From Adenanthera pavonina (lineage: Eukaryota > Streptophyta > Magnoliopsida > Fabales > Fabaceae), in contig JAIVEN010000028.1 in NCBI GenBank assembly GCA_026686845.1, positions 2,123,001 to 2,187,000 of the forward strand: a stretch of 64,000 nucleotides of DNA, in the 5' to 3' direction. The position numbers were made by a program, and so were the translations under genes. The notes beneath the pieces were generated by a model. The model searched no databases. It worked only from the letters and a program-made list of their open reading frames with translations, and was not told the origin of the DNA. Of the stretch, positions 11,327 through 22,700 are shown piece by piece (within the stretch, counting starts at the first letter, position 1; each line of letters opens with the position of its first letter).

Positions 11327-14300
11327 ATGGAATCTTGGAGTTATCTCTCAGAAGAGAAAGGCTATTTGATTTCTGATGAGATGGATTTTTCGCTCGAAGC
11401 TTTTATGAGGGGCAAAAAAGCCAAAGATTCCTGTAACTCGGAGAAAAATGAATTTGGTGCTGGTGCTGGTGCTGGTGCTGGGGAAGTTAAAAGCACGGAA
11501 GATTTTGACTTGGGATTTCATGACTTGTTTCAAAACGAGCTAGATAGAAATCATAGTAAACGAGCGAATTCCTCTACCAATGTTATTTCTATGGATTCAT
11601 CTTTTGTAGAACAAGAATCTCGGTCAATGTATTTAGGTTCTCTAGTTGAATCTAAAAGTCCCAATTCATCACTGATTGATTTGAAGCTAGGGAGAATACC
11701 AGATTGTAGAGAAGCAAGTGGTGATAAAATTGCAAAGAGAGCTCGGTCTTCTGGCTCACCTACTCAGACTCCATTTTGTCAAGTTTATGGTTGTAATATG
11801 GATCTTAGCTCATCAAAAGAGTACCACAAAAGGCATAGAGTTTGTGATGCTCACTCCAAGACAGCCAAAGTTATTGTCAATGGCATTGAGCAGAGGTTTT
11901 GTCAGCAATGTAGCAGGTTACAGTTCTTCCTTACAATAAGATGGTCATTTCACGGCATCAATATCTTACCATAGATCCTTATTTTTGTTTCAGTGGTATA
12001 ATTGTGGTAATGTGCTTGTCTTTTCATTTGTTGAATTTCTTCTATAATGATAACGGGTAACTTTCTTGGTGCTGTAGTCTGTTTTGACAAGGCAAGTTTT
12101 TAGCAATAAAAATTTAGAGAGCCAAAATGGGTGATTGAAACAGGAGTTAGGGTGATGTGCTTCATGTCATAAAACCCATGTCATAAAACCCAAGTAAAGA
12201 TTGTTGCTGATAACACACACACAAAAAAAGAAGCATCTTAACCTCTCTATTGGATATTATTTGCTTATGTTTTTATACCACATGCAATAAAGGAATACAC
12301 AGCAGCAGGTTGACAACCAACCTGCTTATGATTTCACTTGAAGTTTGGCTTAGTCAGCACTTCAAAGGAATCTTTCATTTAATTGCTCGATGAGAAATGC
12401 TTGTTCTTTCTCCATTTGATATTAAAGACATTGTTAAAGCTAGGAATACGGACATGATATTTTGTCATAATATTCTTAAAACTAGGAAGATTAACTTTAT
12501 AATTTGTAATTAATATGATTCCTGTAAAGTGATCTGTAAGTTTCAAAGTTCTCATTTTTTTTTTCACCAAATATGTGGGTGAAGCTGAGATGAATTTACT
12601 TGAAGTAGACTCATGCAGACATGCAAAAGATTACATACGAGTATGGGTTTTATCTGTATTGATGTAAGACTATTCTTTTTCTCCCCTTTAATAAATGTAT
12701 TTCATGTTATGATTGTACCATATTAATTAAAGTGTAGTTAATCTTAGTTGTCTTGCTAATACACTCTGTGACTTAACTTCCTATCTTCGAGAGATTGATG
12801 TCAGACTGCCCTTCTAGTTTGTTCCTTATGGATTAAAATGAATTGTTCACATTTCATCCTTCAAATAGGTTCCATTTGCTAGTTGAGTTTGATGAAGGTA
12901 AGCGCAGTTGTCGCCGACGTCTAGCTGGACACAATCAACGCCGAAGGAAGCCTCAGTTGGATTACTTATCCGGTAAACCCTACAAGATGCTTCAGTTACA
13001 TCAAGGTAAGAAAAAAATTATGTTGCTGACATGTTCTAAAGCAGGCATAAACACAAACTGTCCTTCCTCATCTTTGATCTGCAAAGTTAGTGCAGATAAT
13101 AAATAAATGAGATGTTTCTTTTGTGTAGAAGTCATTCTTCACCTCAATAATTAGAACATTTTCCTTAAATGGATTTTTTTCAATGATGATGGTCTTCTAT
13201 GACTAGAAAGATTTTATTAGTTTTGCTTTCTTGAATTTGTTAATAAGGTAATACCTTTCTCTAATAAATTTTTTCATGCTTGAATTCTCACTATTAAGGT
13301 ATGAGTGGAAGAAACTAACTTATGGGCTTTAAATAACATTTAATAGAATCAGTGCAGTCTAACAAAATATTGAAAATTAATATAATTTGGGAATTTATGG
13401 CAAGATTCTAAGAAATTTAATTATCAATGGTACTTTCGTGGCCAAAGAAATTATCAATAATACTTTTAGAAGTTGAAGCAATCAAGTGTATTAAGTAAGA
13501 AATTTGTAAAATATTATATACTACAAAAGATATAGATTTACTTTAAGTCTTTAACAGGTGCTCGATATCTATGTATGGAGCCATTTCATAACCCAATAGG
13601 TTAAGATTTCATGCGAATGTACTGGTACACAGAACATATGAAGTTAATTAAATCTTTCCTTTTTTTTTAATGCGTCTCTTCCAAATGATTGGTAATTTTT
13701 ATGATCCTATGGTATAAAGGTTCTGTAGCAGGAATCTCTTTACCTGACCCTCATGGGATGAGGAAAAACTAGTTTTGGCATCTTGTGTTTGTTGTTGTCT
13801 TAAAATATATACACACACATCATGTTTTATAACTCTTTCTTTTAGTGATCTATCAGTCATGAGAAGGAAGTCATCTATAGAAGAAAGTGAAATTTATTTT
13901 CATTTAATATTAAGGTAGAGCTAGATTTCATCCTGTCATGTTACATTGTGTCTTATTATATTTTGTATATGTATACGAATAAGTTATCCCCAAGTTTTGA
14001 GCATATTGACCAGACCAAGTTTTTTTATGGAAAAATTTGGTCAACCCAATGATTTTCTTTAAAATGAGGACTTTTCAATAGAGAGTAAAAAAATCTCCTA
14101 GGTTTCTAAACAGTTTGGACCACTGTGGCCGAGACACCTATAGGTCCTGTAAATTATAATTTCACTTTCTATAGTTGTGGTCCCAAAGGATGTTATGTAA
14201 TGTAATGTATTATATTTTTTATATGCACTGAGGTTTAGCAAAGCATCCAAGCGCTGACTTTTGTTTGTGTATCATGGTATAAGTGAGGACTTGTACGTTT

Positions 14301-16287
14301 TGCATTTTCAAATTCATTCAAAAGACCTAATTATTTTTTGGCCCGATTCAAAAGACCTAATTTGAATATTCAATTTCAAGCAAATTTCGCTATTGAAATT
14401 ATCTTACAATCTGGGAAAGAATTAATTATAGAAGTGGGGAAATGAATTTACAGCTCCATCCATCACAAGTGTAATCTATGTTTACCCTTTACAAGTTGCT
14501 AGGGATTGTTATCCTTTTCAATAAAGTTTTGATGTCCTTCTCAGTTCTCACAAAAAAAAATTTTTAATTTCCTTAGCCAGAGTGGCTAATATTCATTGAA
14601 ACTACAGCTCAGATTCTCAAGCCCAAAAATAAGTTTCTGGTCTTTGTTTTCCTGTTGGAATTAAGTGTTCATGTCTGTTATGACACTATTGTCTGGCTCA
14701 CTTGATATGTTATAGCCTCACCATCTAAGGTTTAAGAGCTGTTGTTGTGTTTATATTCAATAGATACATAGAATTAAGAGCGTTTGGTATACATTATTAT
14801 CATTCATGAGAATGAAGTCCTATATAAAAGAAGCCGAAATATATTTTCATTTAATTTTAAGGTAGACCTAGATTGCAACCTGTGGCATTACATTGTATCA
14901 AACGAATGAGTTATTGCAAAGTTTTGAGCATGTTGACCAGACCAAGTATTTTTTAGGAAAAATTTAGTCATTCCAATGATTTTCTGTAAGATGGGAGCTT
15001 TTCAAAAGAGAATAAAAAAATCTCCTAGGTTCCTGAAGAGTTTGGACCACTGTGGCTGAGGCACCTAAAGGTCCTGTAAATTATGTTATAACTTCACTTT
15101 CTATGGTTGTGGTCCCAAAGCATGATATATAATGTAGCGTATTATATAATTGTCCGATTTTTATATGCACTGAGGTTTAGCTGAGCATATCAGGGCTGAC
15201 TCTTGTTTGTGTCTTGCACTTTCAAATTCATTCAAAAGACTTGAATCATTAATTTCGGGCAAGCTTCACTATTGAAATTGTCTTACAATCTGAGGCTGCC
15301 TAAGGACTAATATAGAAGTTGGGAAAGTAGTTTACAGCTCCATCCACCTTAAGAGTCATCTATCTATGTTAACCTTGTCCAAGTTACTATGGACTGTTAT
15401 AGTTTGCAATAATACAGTTTTAATTTCCTTCTCATCCCCGAAAAAAAAAAGAGTTCTGATTTCCCTAGCTAGAGCTTCAGAAGTTCAATAAAACTACAGC
15501 TCAGATTTTTCAGACCAAAAATAAGTTTCTCGTTCTTGTTTTCCTGTTGGAATCGAGTGTTCTTCGCTGTTATAACATTGTTCTTATGCTCATTTTTTAT
15601 GTTAATGTTATAACTATACTTCTAAGGTTTAAGAGCTATTGTTGTTTATACATATATGCACAATAGATGTTCATAAGGAAAAAATGTACCTTTATTTTAT
15701 TTGCTTTCTCTTACGCTGAATGAGTTTCAGGGACTAAATATCTGGAGGCTTCATTCCAGAAGAGACCCCAGTTTACTTCTCAAGACATAATCAATAGTGG
15801 CATTTTGTATGAAAAAACCGGTCTCAGTGAACAAGATATCATGCACCATCAGGAGGAGTTGTCTACGGCCTCCAATGCGAGCTGTGCTCTCTCTCTTCTG
15901 TCAGTTCAGTCACAGAACCTGTCATGCCGCCCAGCAGGAAACCCGGTGGCCAGTTCCCGTGTTCGTCACACCATCTGCACGAACTACAGCGATGAAAAGG
16001 TTTCCAAAATACCTTTGGGGGCAAACTCAGTGGAGAAATATGTAGAGAACGAGTCATCTTCACTTGGACTGAGCTCCATGGAAGCTATCAAGAATGGATC
16101 CATACTGCTTTCTGATACTGATTGCTCTCATCATCTTCAAGTTCACCGAGATAATATGTACGAACCGTCAGAGCTATTGAATGTAAAGCACCATCTTTCC
16201 TCTGAAGATGGAGCCACCGTTGATCTCTTCCAGTTGTCTTCACATCTTCGAAGGGTGGAGCATCTGAGGAATTCATTTCTTCACTGA
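11327..16287 (+). CDS. SPL6: SPL6-like SBP-box transcription factor, 3 exons
   Basis: Exons are 11327-11916, 12869-13005 and 15731-16287 (590 + 137 + 557 nt), with GT-AG introns of 952 and 2725 bp, giving 427 aa. The SBP domain spans residues 151-226. It starts at CQVYGC, continues through HKRHRVCDAHSK and FCQQCSRFH, and includes a basic nuclear signal (KRSCRRRLAGHNQRRRK). The domain is split by intron 1 after the CSR codons, as is usual for the family. It binds GTAC-core DNA in the nucleus. The N-terminal ESWSY, the KYLE after the SBP domain, ALSLLS and the C-terminal TVDLFQLSSHLRRVE resemble the SPL6 clade, which is why this symbol is proposed. A miR156 site sits in exon 3, so the gene should fall under the juvenile-to-adult phase pathway. 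Residues 44-52 are an alternating Gly-Ala run. The start was chosen for the MESWSY motif; an upstream in-frame ATG at 11258 adds nothing conserved. Confidence 0.93.
13857..15668 (+). repeat. Tandem duplication inside SPL6-like intron 2
   Basis: Two diverged direct copies of about 0.9 kb, roughly 13857-14765 and 14804-15668, share many anchors in the same order. Among them are TTGACCAGACCAAGT, AAAAAAATCTCCTAGGTT, TTTGGACCACTGTGGC, TATATGCACTGAGGTTTAGC and TTTTCCTGTTGGAAT. Together they make up two thirds of the intron. No coding potential was seen. Confidence 0.9.
15884..15903 (+). promoter_or_regulatory. miR156/157 target site
   Basis: This 20-nt stretch in exon 3 encodes ALSLLS and is identical, as I recall it, to the canonical miR156 recognition site of plant SPL mRNAs (GUGCUCUCUCU...CUGUCA). 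It predicts post-transcriptional repression of this gene while miR156 is abundant. Confidence 0.9.
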
Positions 16288-18199
16288 GACCTTAAAAGGG
16301 TGTGTAGAGCTGTAAGCCTATATTGTTATTATAATTATATAATATGTAGACCTTGAAAGGGTGTGATGCTTTAAGGGATCAATGATGGGTAGGAAGTTAG
16401 GGGAGCTAGAAACTCCATAGTGATGAAGCCATTTTTGTTTGAGATGTACAAACAAAATGTAATTTTTTTTTGCAATGGTTATCCAAAGTAAATTAAAAAA
16501 GAAAGCAAAAACGCGCACCCGGAATCTATAAAAAATCACACTATTTATAACGAGCTGTGAACAACGTGGCTTCCAGTAGTTTATATATATTGATAACATT
16601 CAATTATGACAATGGTGAATATCAATGGAAAACAATTCACGAAATGTTTATTGTTAAGTTTTTTGGATAAAAGCGTGACATGTGAACAAATTTTGATACC
16701 CTGCACCAAATCAGAGTAGTGTTGAAGGTCATGACGTTGGATGATGCCGATGTCGTCTCAGCACTGGAAGGTCCTGCATTCATATTGTTCTAGGACGGCT
16801 TAATAATGTCAATCAAGTGGCTTTATGACATTAAAAAGGCTACTAAATTAGAATGATATGTTAGGCTTAATCTTTTCTTTTGTTTTGTTTTGGTAACAGA
16901 AAGTTTAGATGAGTAATGAGTTGCTATGCTTAATCATTTTAAACTATACTCTTCAGAGCAATCTATTGCATCTGTTTACACTTCGTTAATTATAAAATTC
17001 TTTAAATTTCAATGAAGTGAAATTAGCCGTTTTAAGGATATGCAGATTTCTAAGACTTCCAAAAAAAAGATAATTCAAATTTATGTGAGAAAATAAAATA
17101 AAACAAATTTGTGGGTGTATTAATAAACTGATGGATTAATTAAATAACTATTCTCTTTATCGTAAAAATCAACTTTTTTCTCAAACCAATGATATCAATA
17201 TAACTAAATATATTCTTGTAAAAATATCTGATATGATAGTCATGATTATTTTATTAGAAATATTTTTCATTTAATGTTAATTTTTGCTTTTTTAAAAAAT
17301 AGGTTCGTTTTAGTATTATTATATTTGTTTATATCAAGATGTAGTTCATATAAATATATAATTAGTGTTATAGGATTTCTTTTACATTCAGTCTACATTA
17401 CTAACACCTAATTAACGAAGAGTATATCATGATTTACGAAAGTCTATATTATGAATAAATAAATAAAGACACAAAATTCAAATATTGCATGAGAAACAAG
17501 GTGTTCCGTGGGATGCTATGGAGTGCATATGAGTTGTTTAAAATATGAGATAAAGACATTGGTTAACGCACAATTAGACCGTAACAATTGATCACAACTT
17601 CACGTGTTGATTGGTTGGCAAAAAATGCTCATAGAATGGAAGCAAATTAAAAAGGTTTTTTTTTTTTTAAAGACAAAGGAGAGAGAGAACCAAGGGAGAA
17701 AAACAAATGAGGACAAAAATAAAATTTCCCCACAAAAGATCCCCAGCTGAGCATGTCCTCCATTCCACCTGTGTCTGTAGTTAATTTTAGTTGGGTATGC
17801 CTAACTAGGAGTTCTTTGTAGGAAATTTTTTTTTTCTTAATTTGTCTTTCTCCCTATTTATAATGGTGGGTTCTTAATTTGTCTTTCTTTCTATTTATGT
17901 TAAGACCACAAATTATTTTCCAAAATCAACATTTCCAAGAAATTTGGAATATCTTGAAAGAGCTGAAAGGTTTACTTGCTGTTAACTGCTTCTTTTGCTA
18001 ATTTATTAGCAACCTTTGTTAGCATGCTTGATAAATGAATTGTAGGCCTTTTATTCACTCATGATTTTGTACTCTGTAGTAGTAAGTTTTATATTTTTTA
18101 AATGGCTTTGCCATGGTCTTTAATTAAAAAAAAAACCTACTTATAAAAAATTATTTTTTGTCATGAAGCAAAAGTTTATATAAAAAGAACAAAAAAACA
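16288..18199. other. SPL6-like 3' flank and intergenic spacer
   Basis: The first ~300 bases are probably the 3' UTR, although no single poly(A) signal stands out. The rest is AT-rich, with a short tandem duplication (TTCTTAATTTGTCTTTCT at about 17835 and 17871). No gene was recognised. Confidence 0.5.
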
Positions 18200-18208
18200 T
18201 ATCAATGA

Positions 18209-19543
18209 GGGAAAAAGACATTTTGGAACCTCCATAGCAAGATATTTCAAAAAATGATAATCCCAAAAATTTAAATTTCTTAAAAGGATCCAAGTCCTTC
18301 GAGAAGATAAAAAAAATAGTTCGACAATAGTAGCTCTCCTCCCTCCCTCTCTTATTTTGTCCTTCTCTCATCGGTGGCCGGCGACTTTGTCGGAGCTCTG
18401 GTGACCAAAAATATCATTGGCATCACTACAATCACCGGAGTGAAGTTTGATAAAATTGAGAGTGTTGAAATTAGTTATAGTGAGTTAGAAATTATGAGTC
18501 TCTCACTTAGAAATTTCATTGATCCCACTTAAAATTTTTTTTCATGATTGTCTTATGAAATAAAATTGAGAGTATTGAAATCAATTATAATAAATTAGAA
18601 ATTATGAATTTCTCATTTGAAAATTTCATTGATCCCACTTGGAAACTTTTTTTATGATTGCCTTATTAAATAAAATTGAAAGTGTTGAAATCAGTCATAG
18701 TGAGTTGAAAATTATGAGTTTTTTATTTGGAAATTTCATTGATCCCACTTAAAATTATTTTTCATAATTATCTTATGAAATAAAATTGAAAATGTTGAAA
18801 TACGTTATAGTAAGTTAGAAATTATGAATTTCTCGCTCAGAAATTTTGTTGATCCCACTTGAAAACTTTTTTATGATTGCCTTCTGAAATAAAATTGAGA
18901 GTGTTGAAATTAGTTATAGTGATTTAGAAATTTTGAGTCTCTTACTTGGAAATTTCATTTATCTCACTTGAAAATTATTTTCATGATTGCCTTTTTTTGA
19001 AATAAAATTGAAAGTATTGAAATCAGTTATAGTGAGTTAGAAATTATGAGTTTTTCACTTGGACATCTACTTGGAAATTTGTTTTAAAATTGCCTTGTAA
19101 AAAGTTTTCAAATTGAATTTACGAATTTTACAATTAAGAAATTCTTAATTTCCAACTTCCCATAACTGATTTCAACACTCTCAATTTTATTTCATAAAAC
19201 AATCTTGAAAAAAAATATCCAAGTGGGATCAATGAAATTTCCAAGTGAGAGATTCATAATTTTCAACTCATTATAACTAATTTCAACACTCTCAATTTTA
19301 TCAAACTTCACTTTGGTGATTGTAGCGACATCGGCAATATTTCTAGTCACCGGAGCTTCGCTGACATCGCTGATGACCGGTGAGAGGGAAGGAAGAAATG
19401 AGGAGGGAGGGAGGAGGAGTATTATTATCTAACTGCTTTTTTTAATCCCCTTAAAGGATTTGGGTCCTTTTAAGAAATTTGAATTTTTGGGATTCCTAAT
19501 TTAAAAATATCTTACTATGGAGGTCCCAAAATATCTTTTTCCC
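18209..19543. mobile_element. Mutator-like foldback element with long inverted repeats
   Basis: Both ends read inward as GGGAAAAAGAYATTTTGG and remain similar for about 300 bases, including a CCTCCCTCC tract and a TGAAGTTTGATAAAATTGAG block. The flanks are a 9-bp duplication with two mismatches (TATCAATGA at 18200-18208, TATTAATCA at 19544-19552), as expected for Mutator-like elements. The middle holds six direct copies of a ~110-bp unit beginning near 18451, 18561, 18671, 18781, 18890 and 19003. About two copies lie in the opposite orientation at about 19140-19310. No transposase frame exists, so this is a non-autonomous 1335-bp element. Confidence 0.8.
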
Positions 19544-19552
19544 TATTAATCA

Positions 19553-20403
19553 CATGTCATAAATAGTATAACTCATCTTTAGTAAAAATACATAGAATTG
19601 ATTCAAGTTTATATGTATGTGTCTCCATATAAAATATATATTATTTGTTGCTTGTGGACTAAAAGTATATTTCGAGACTAATTTCCCTAGTAGTACCAAG
19701 AATAAAAGATACAATCTTTCCAACTAATTTTGGCTCCACACACACACAAAAATTTACATACTTAATAAACATATGGTAATTGTACTGTTTGTTTTGCATG
19801 GATGTAATTGATATTTTGTAACAGGATATTAGGGATGTCGGGTGCTGCTGACATTAATTTACCCATCTCTCCCAATACACCACCAATGTGCGCATACACA
19901 AGTGGTGATAGTGATTGGTGCATTGCATGCTTAATCGTCTTTTCTCAGTCACTTTGTTTGATCAGATTAATAATAACTTTTCCAAAATAAAGGAGGACTT
20001 GATTGCCTAGCTAACCCCCAAGATCAAAAGATAGGCCTGTCTCTCTTTTCTTCTCCTCCATCCCTCTCCTATCTCCATTTCATCCTTATCTCTCTTTCAT
20101 AATTGATCAACTCATTTATTTACAGAAAGTGCATTATTACACGTTATGACTGTTCCGTACATATATAAAAATGTATATATGTGTATATATAGATAGATAA
20201 ATTGATTTGTTAATATGTTGATTTTTTTATCTTCTTTTGAACAATCACTTTGATAACTGTATTCCTCATGCGTAGCTCTAGTTAGTGCAGGAGCATCCTC
20301 GATCAGTGGCTTAATTGGTCCCTCCACCCACTCACTTTGTGATTGTTACCTTCTTTTGTGGACCCTCGTGTGGTTTCTGATGCATCATTTCTCTCAAAAG
20401 GCT
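19553..20403. other. Intergenic spacer
   Basis: AT-rich, with dinucleotide runs (about 20160-20195). No gene recognised. A short minus-strand frame near 20112-20327 has no family resemblance. Confidence 0.5.
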
Positions 20404-20550
20404 ATGCCCCTCAACTTCGTCGTCTTCATCATCGCCTTCCTCTTAGCCTTTCACCTGTTTGCTTTAATGCCAGCGCGCGTGCATGCCCCCAAACTCGCCC
20501 TCTCTGTCCCGCACAAGCCCATGTTTCACAAGGTACATTTTTCTTTTTGA
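20404..20550 (+). CDS. Unrecognised small ORF or orphan exon with a hydrophobic N-terminus
   Basis: Starting at ATG 20404, 48 codons encode a signal-like hydrophobic segment (FVVFIIAFLLAFHLFALM, residues 5-22), a small-residue region (PARVHA) that could be a cleavage site, and a short Lys/His/Pro-rich remainder. The stretch is less AT-rich than its surroundings. A possible donor (AAG/GTACAT) at about 20531 would end the exon after residue 43 and leave a longer gene unresolved. I recognise no family and found no second exon. It could be a secreted small peptide, a fragment of a lost gene, or chance. Confidence 0.25.
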   Translation: MPLNFVVFIIAFLLAFHLFALMPARVHAPKLALSVPHKPMFHKVHFSF

Positions 20551-20617
20551 CAAATCACGACATGAATAGAAAAAAAATAGATTCTTTGTTGCCTATCACC
20601 CGTTTTTCTTACTTAAA

Positions 20618-20729
20618 GGGTCAAGATTTGTACAGTAAATTGTCATATGCGTGTTCTACATCAAATAATTTAGAGGGTCAAGATTTGTATAGTGAATTGT
20701 GATGTGCATGTTCTACAGCAAATAAAATA
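20618..20729 (+). repeat. Two-copy 57-bp tandem repeat
   Basis: Two units start with GGGTCAAGATTTGTA at 20618 and 20675, and both contain GTTCTACA followed by CAAATAA. Divergence is low, suggesting a fairly recent duplication. Confidence 0.85.
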
Positions 20730-22640
20730 ACTAGAATGTACCCATACATCAGTATGAAGTTCAAAATGAGTTGTACGTTCTGTTTACAACCTATGGACAA
20801 TATGGGACACTTTTTATTTTTTGATATTGATGATTCATATTGATATTGATGATTCAAACCAATTTACCTTTTACATAGATCACCTGAAATAAAATATACA
20901 TTTAAGGTAAAACAAAGAGAGAGAAATAAGCATACAATGCTGACTCTTATGTGGGTCTCACAAAGACAGGCTCTATGTCTCCTCTTTTTCTTTTCGTACA
21001 TTATCTGAATAAAATGATTTCAAAAGATTTTTATTTTAAAATTCACTATTTACTAGTTAAAAAATGAAGGTGATAATCTAGAAGCACGTAATTTAACACA
21101 CAGAATTTTGACTTAGAGATCAATAAGTTCGGAACTTACGAACAATTAGTGGGGGTTCACCTTACACTGAAGATGTCCTAGAGAAGGGTTGATCAAAACT
21201 ACAAGAGAAATTCTAACCAGAGTGAGTTTACTTTCTTCCACCTCTCAAGTATATTTGCTTGCTAATACCGTAAGAGAAAAAAGAGAGTCATTTTAACTCT
21301 GTTGGTTGTAATTTATAATAATGGGGAAGGTGAGTTGATATTGATTAAGACTTCAGAGTTAAGACAGATGCAAGAGGTTGATCTGGGCCAATACTTGTTC
21401 TCCGTGTTATCATTCCAGGTAGGAAATTGAGACAGGATGGTTATGATATTTCTTTCCATCTCATTCAAGATTTCTCTGTGGCATTTTAGCAAATACCTTG
21501 AGCTTGAAAGGTTGATCCTGGTAATTCCTTGTGAAATGTTGATGTTTGTCTGCATTTTGTCTCTAACACCATGGAAATATATAGAAACAAGATTTACTTG
21601 ACTTTATATATGTTGATCATTTGATTGGACAGCTGTTTAATTATATGGATTAACCTTCTAATTATTGAGTTAGCTAAGAACGGGACAGTAACAGACCTTG
21701 GATTTTTAAAGAACTAATGAAACATAATTAGATCTTCTCACTAGTGTTCTCCATTTTTCTACCATTCTTTTTTTCCTTTATGGTAACATTTAGTACTATT
21801 GACTAATTTAGATTCTAGCATTATTAGGTTTAAATGTTAGCTAACTTTGTAATTATTTCCATTTATAAGATTCAAACTCAACTTTTTTTTTGGCCAGAAC
21901 CCAAGACCTTGTTTAAAGGATATCAAATTCCTTCCACTTGACTCAACTGTGCTCAATTTAGCTACCATTTTAATCCCATCATAGATAATGTCATGTCATA
22001 TTCGTTAGAGGGAAAAAAGAAAAAGCTCTCGAATTGCTTTCTTTTCAAGTTCCCAACCCCAATCAATTGCTATCTCTTGTCACTGCATCAGCTTGACACT
22101 GAAACTAAGCTTAAGTGACTTTACCACAGTGAACAAAATTCCATCCTTAAATACATAAAAACTTTAACCTCTCAGATCCCAAAATGAAAAAAGAAAAAGA
22201 AGTCCTCTTAATTAGATGAACTGGATGAGTCATGCAAGACTTGAATAATTTATTATTTGGAATTTTTTATGGATGGGCTTAGTCTATTATGGCATCAATG
22301 GACTTCATTATAGATTAGTAAAATTCAATAACAAAAAACTTCACTTACAGATGAATAACATGAACTTGAAGCCTTGTTAGTTCTCCATTAATCTTGTGTG
22401 AAAACCATCATCAGAACATAAATCTGATGAACCCATCAATGGATAAGCTTTTTCTTTTTTGTTTTGGCACTATAAACAAAGTCCTAAAGCAAAATAAAAG
22501 TAGATAAAAGATAAGACAAAGCAAACATTCCAAACTGTACATACAGAGAAAAGGAAAAAACATTGACAAAAGTTGGAAAGAAGATCAGAGGGATTAAAGA
22601 AACAGGCAAACTATAGCAGATTTTCCTTTTCAAAGCTTGT
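20730..22640. other. Intergenic spacer
   Basis: No coding region was recognised. The only structure seen is a short SINE-like insertion at 21884-21940, listed separately. The right end is the presumed 3' flank of the minus-strand BG1-like gene. Confidence 0.5.
21884..21940 (-). mobile_element. Truncated tRNA-derived SINE fragment
   Basis: On the minus strand a ~49-base body (GTGGAAGG...GGTCTTGGGTTCTGG) is followed by an A-run. The insertion is bounded by an 8-bp direct repeat ACTCAACT (21876-21883 and 21941-21948). The body resembles the box A to box B part of a plant SINE. The small size limits confidence. Confidence 0.4.
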
Positions 22641-22700
22641 AACTACCTCAACAAGAACCAATTATATAAGAAGGGAATATATATGTATGTGTGTACAGTG

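Noticed and set aside
11718..11939. Second plus-strand frame overlapping SPL6-like exon 1
   Set aside because: It is a shadow of the SBP-domain coding region in another frame.
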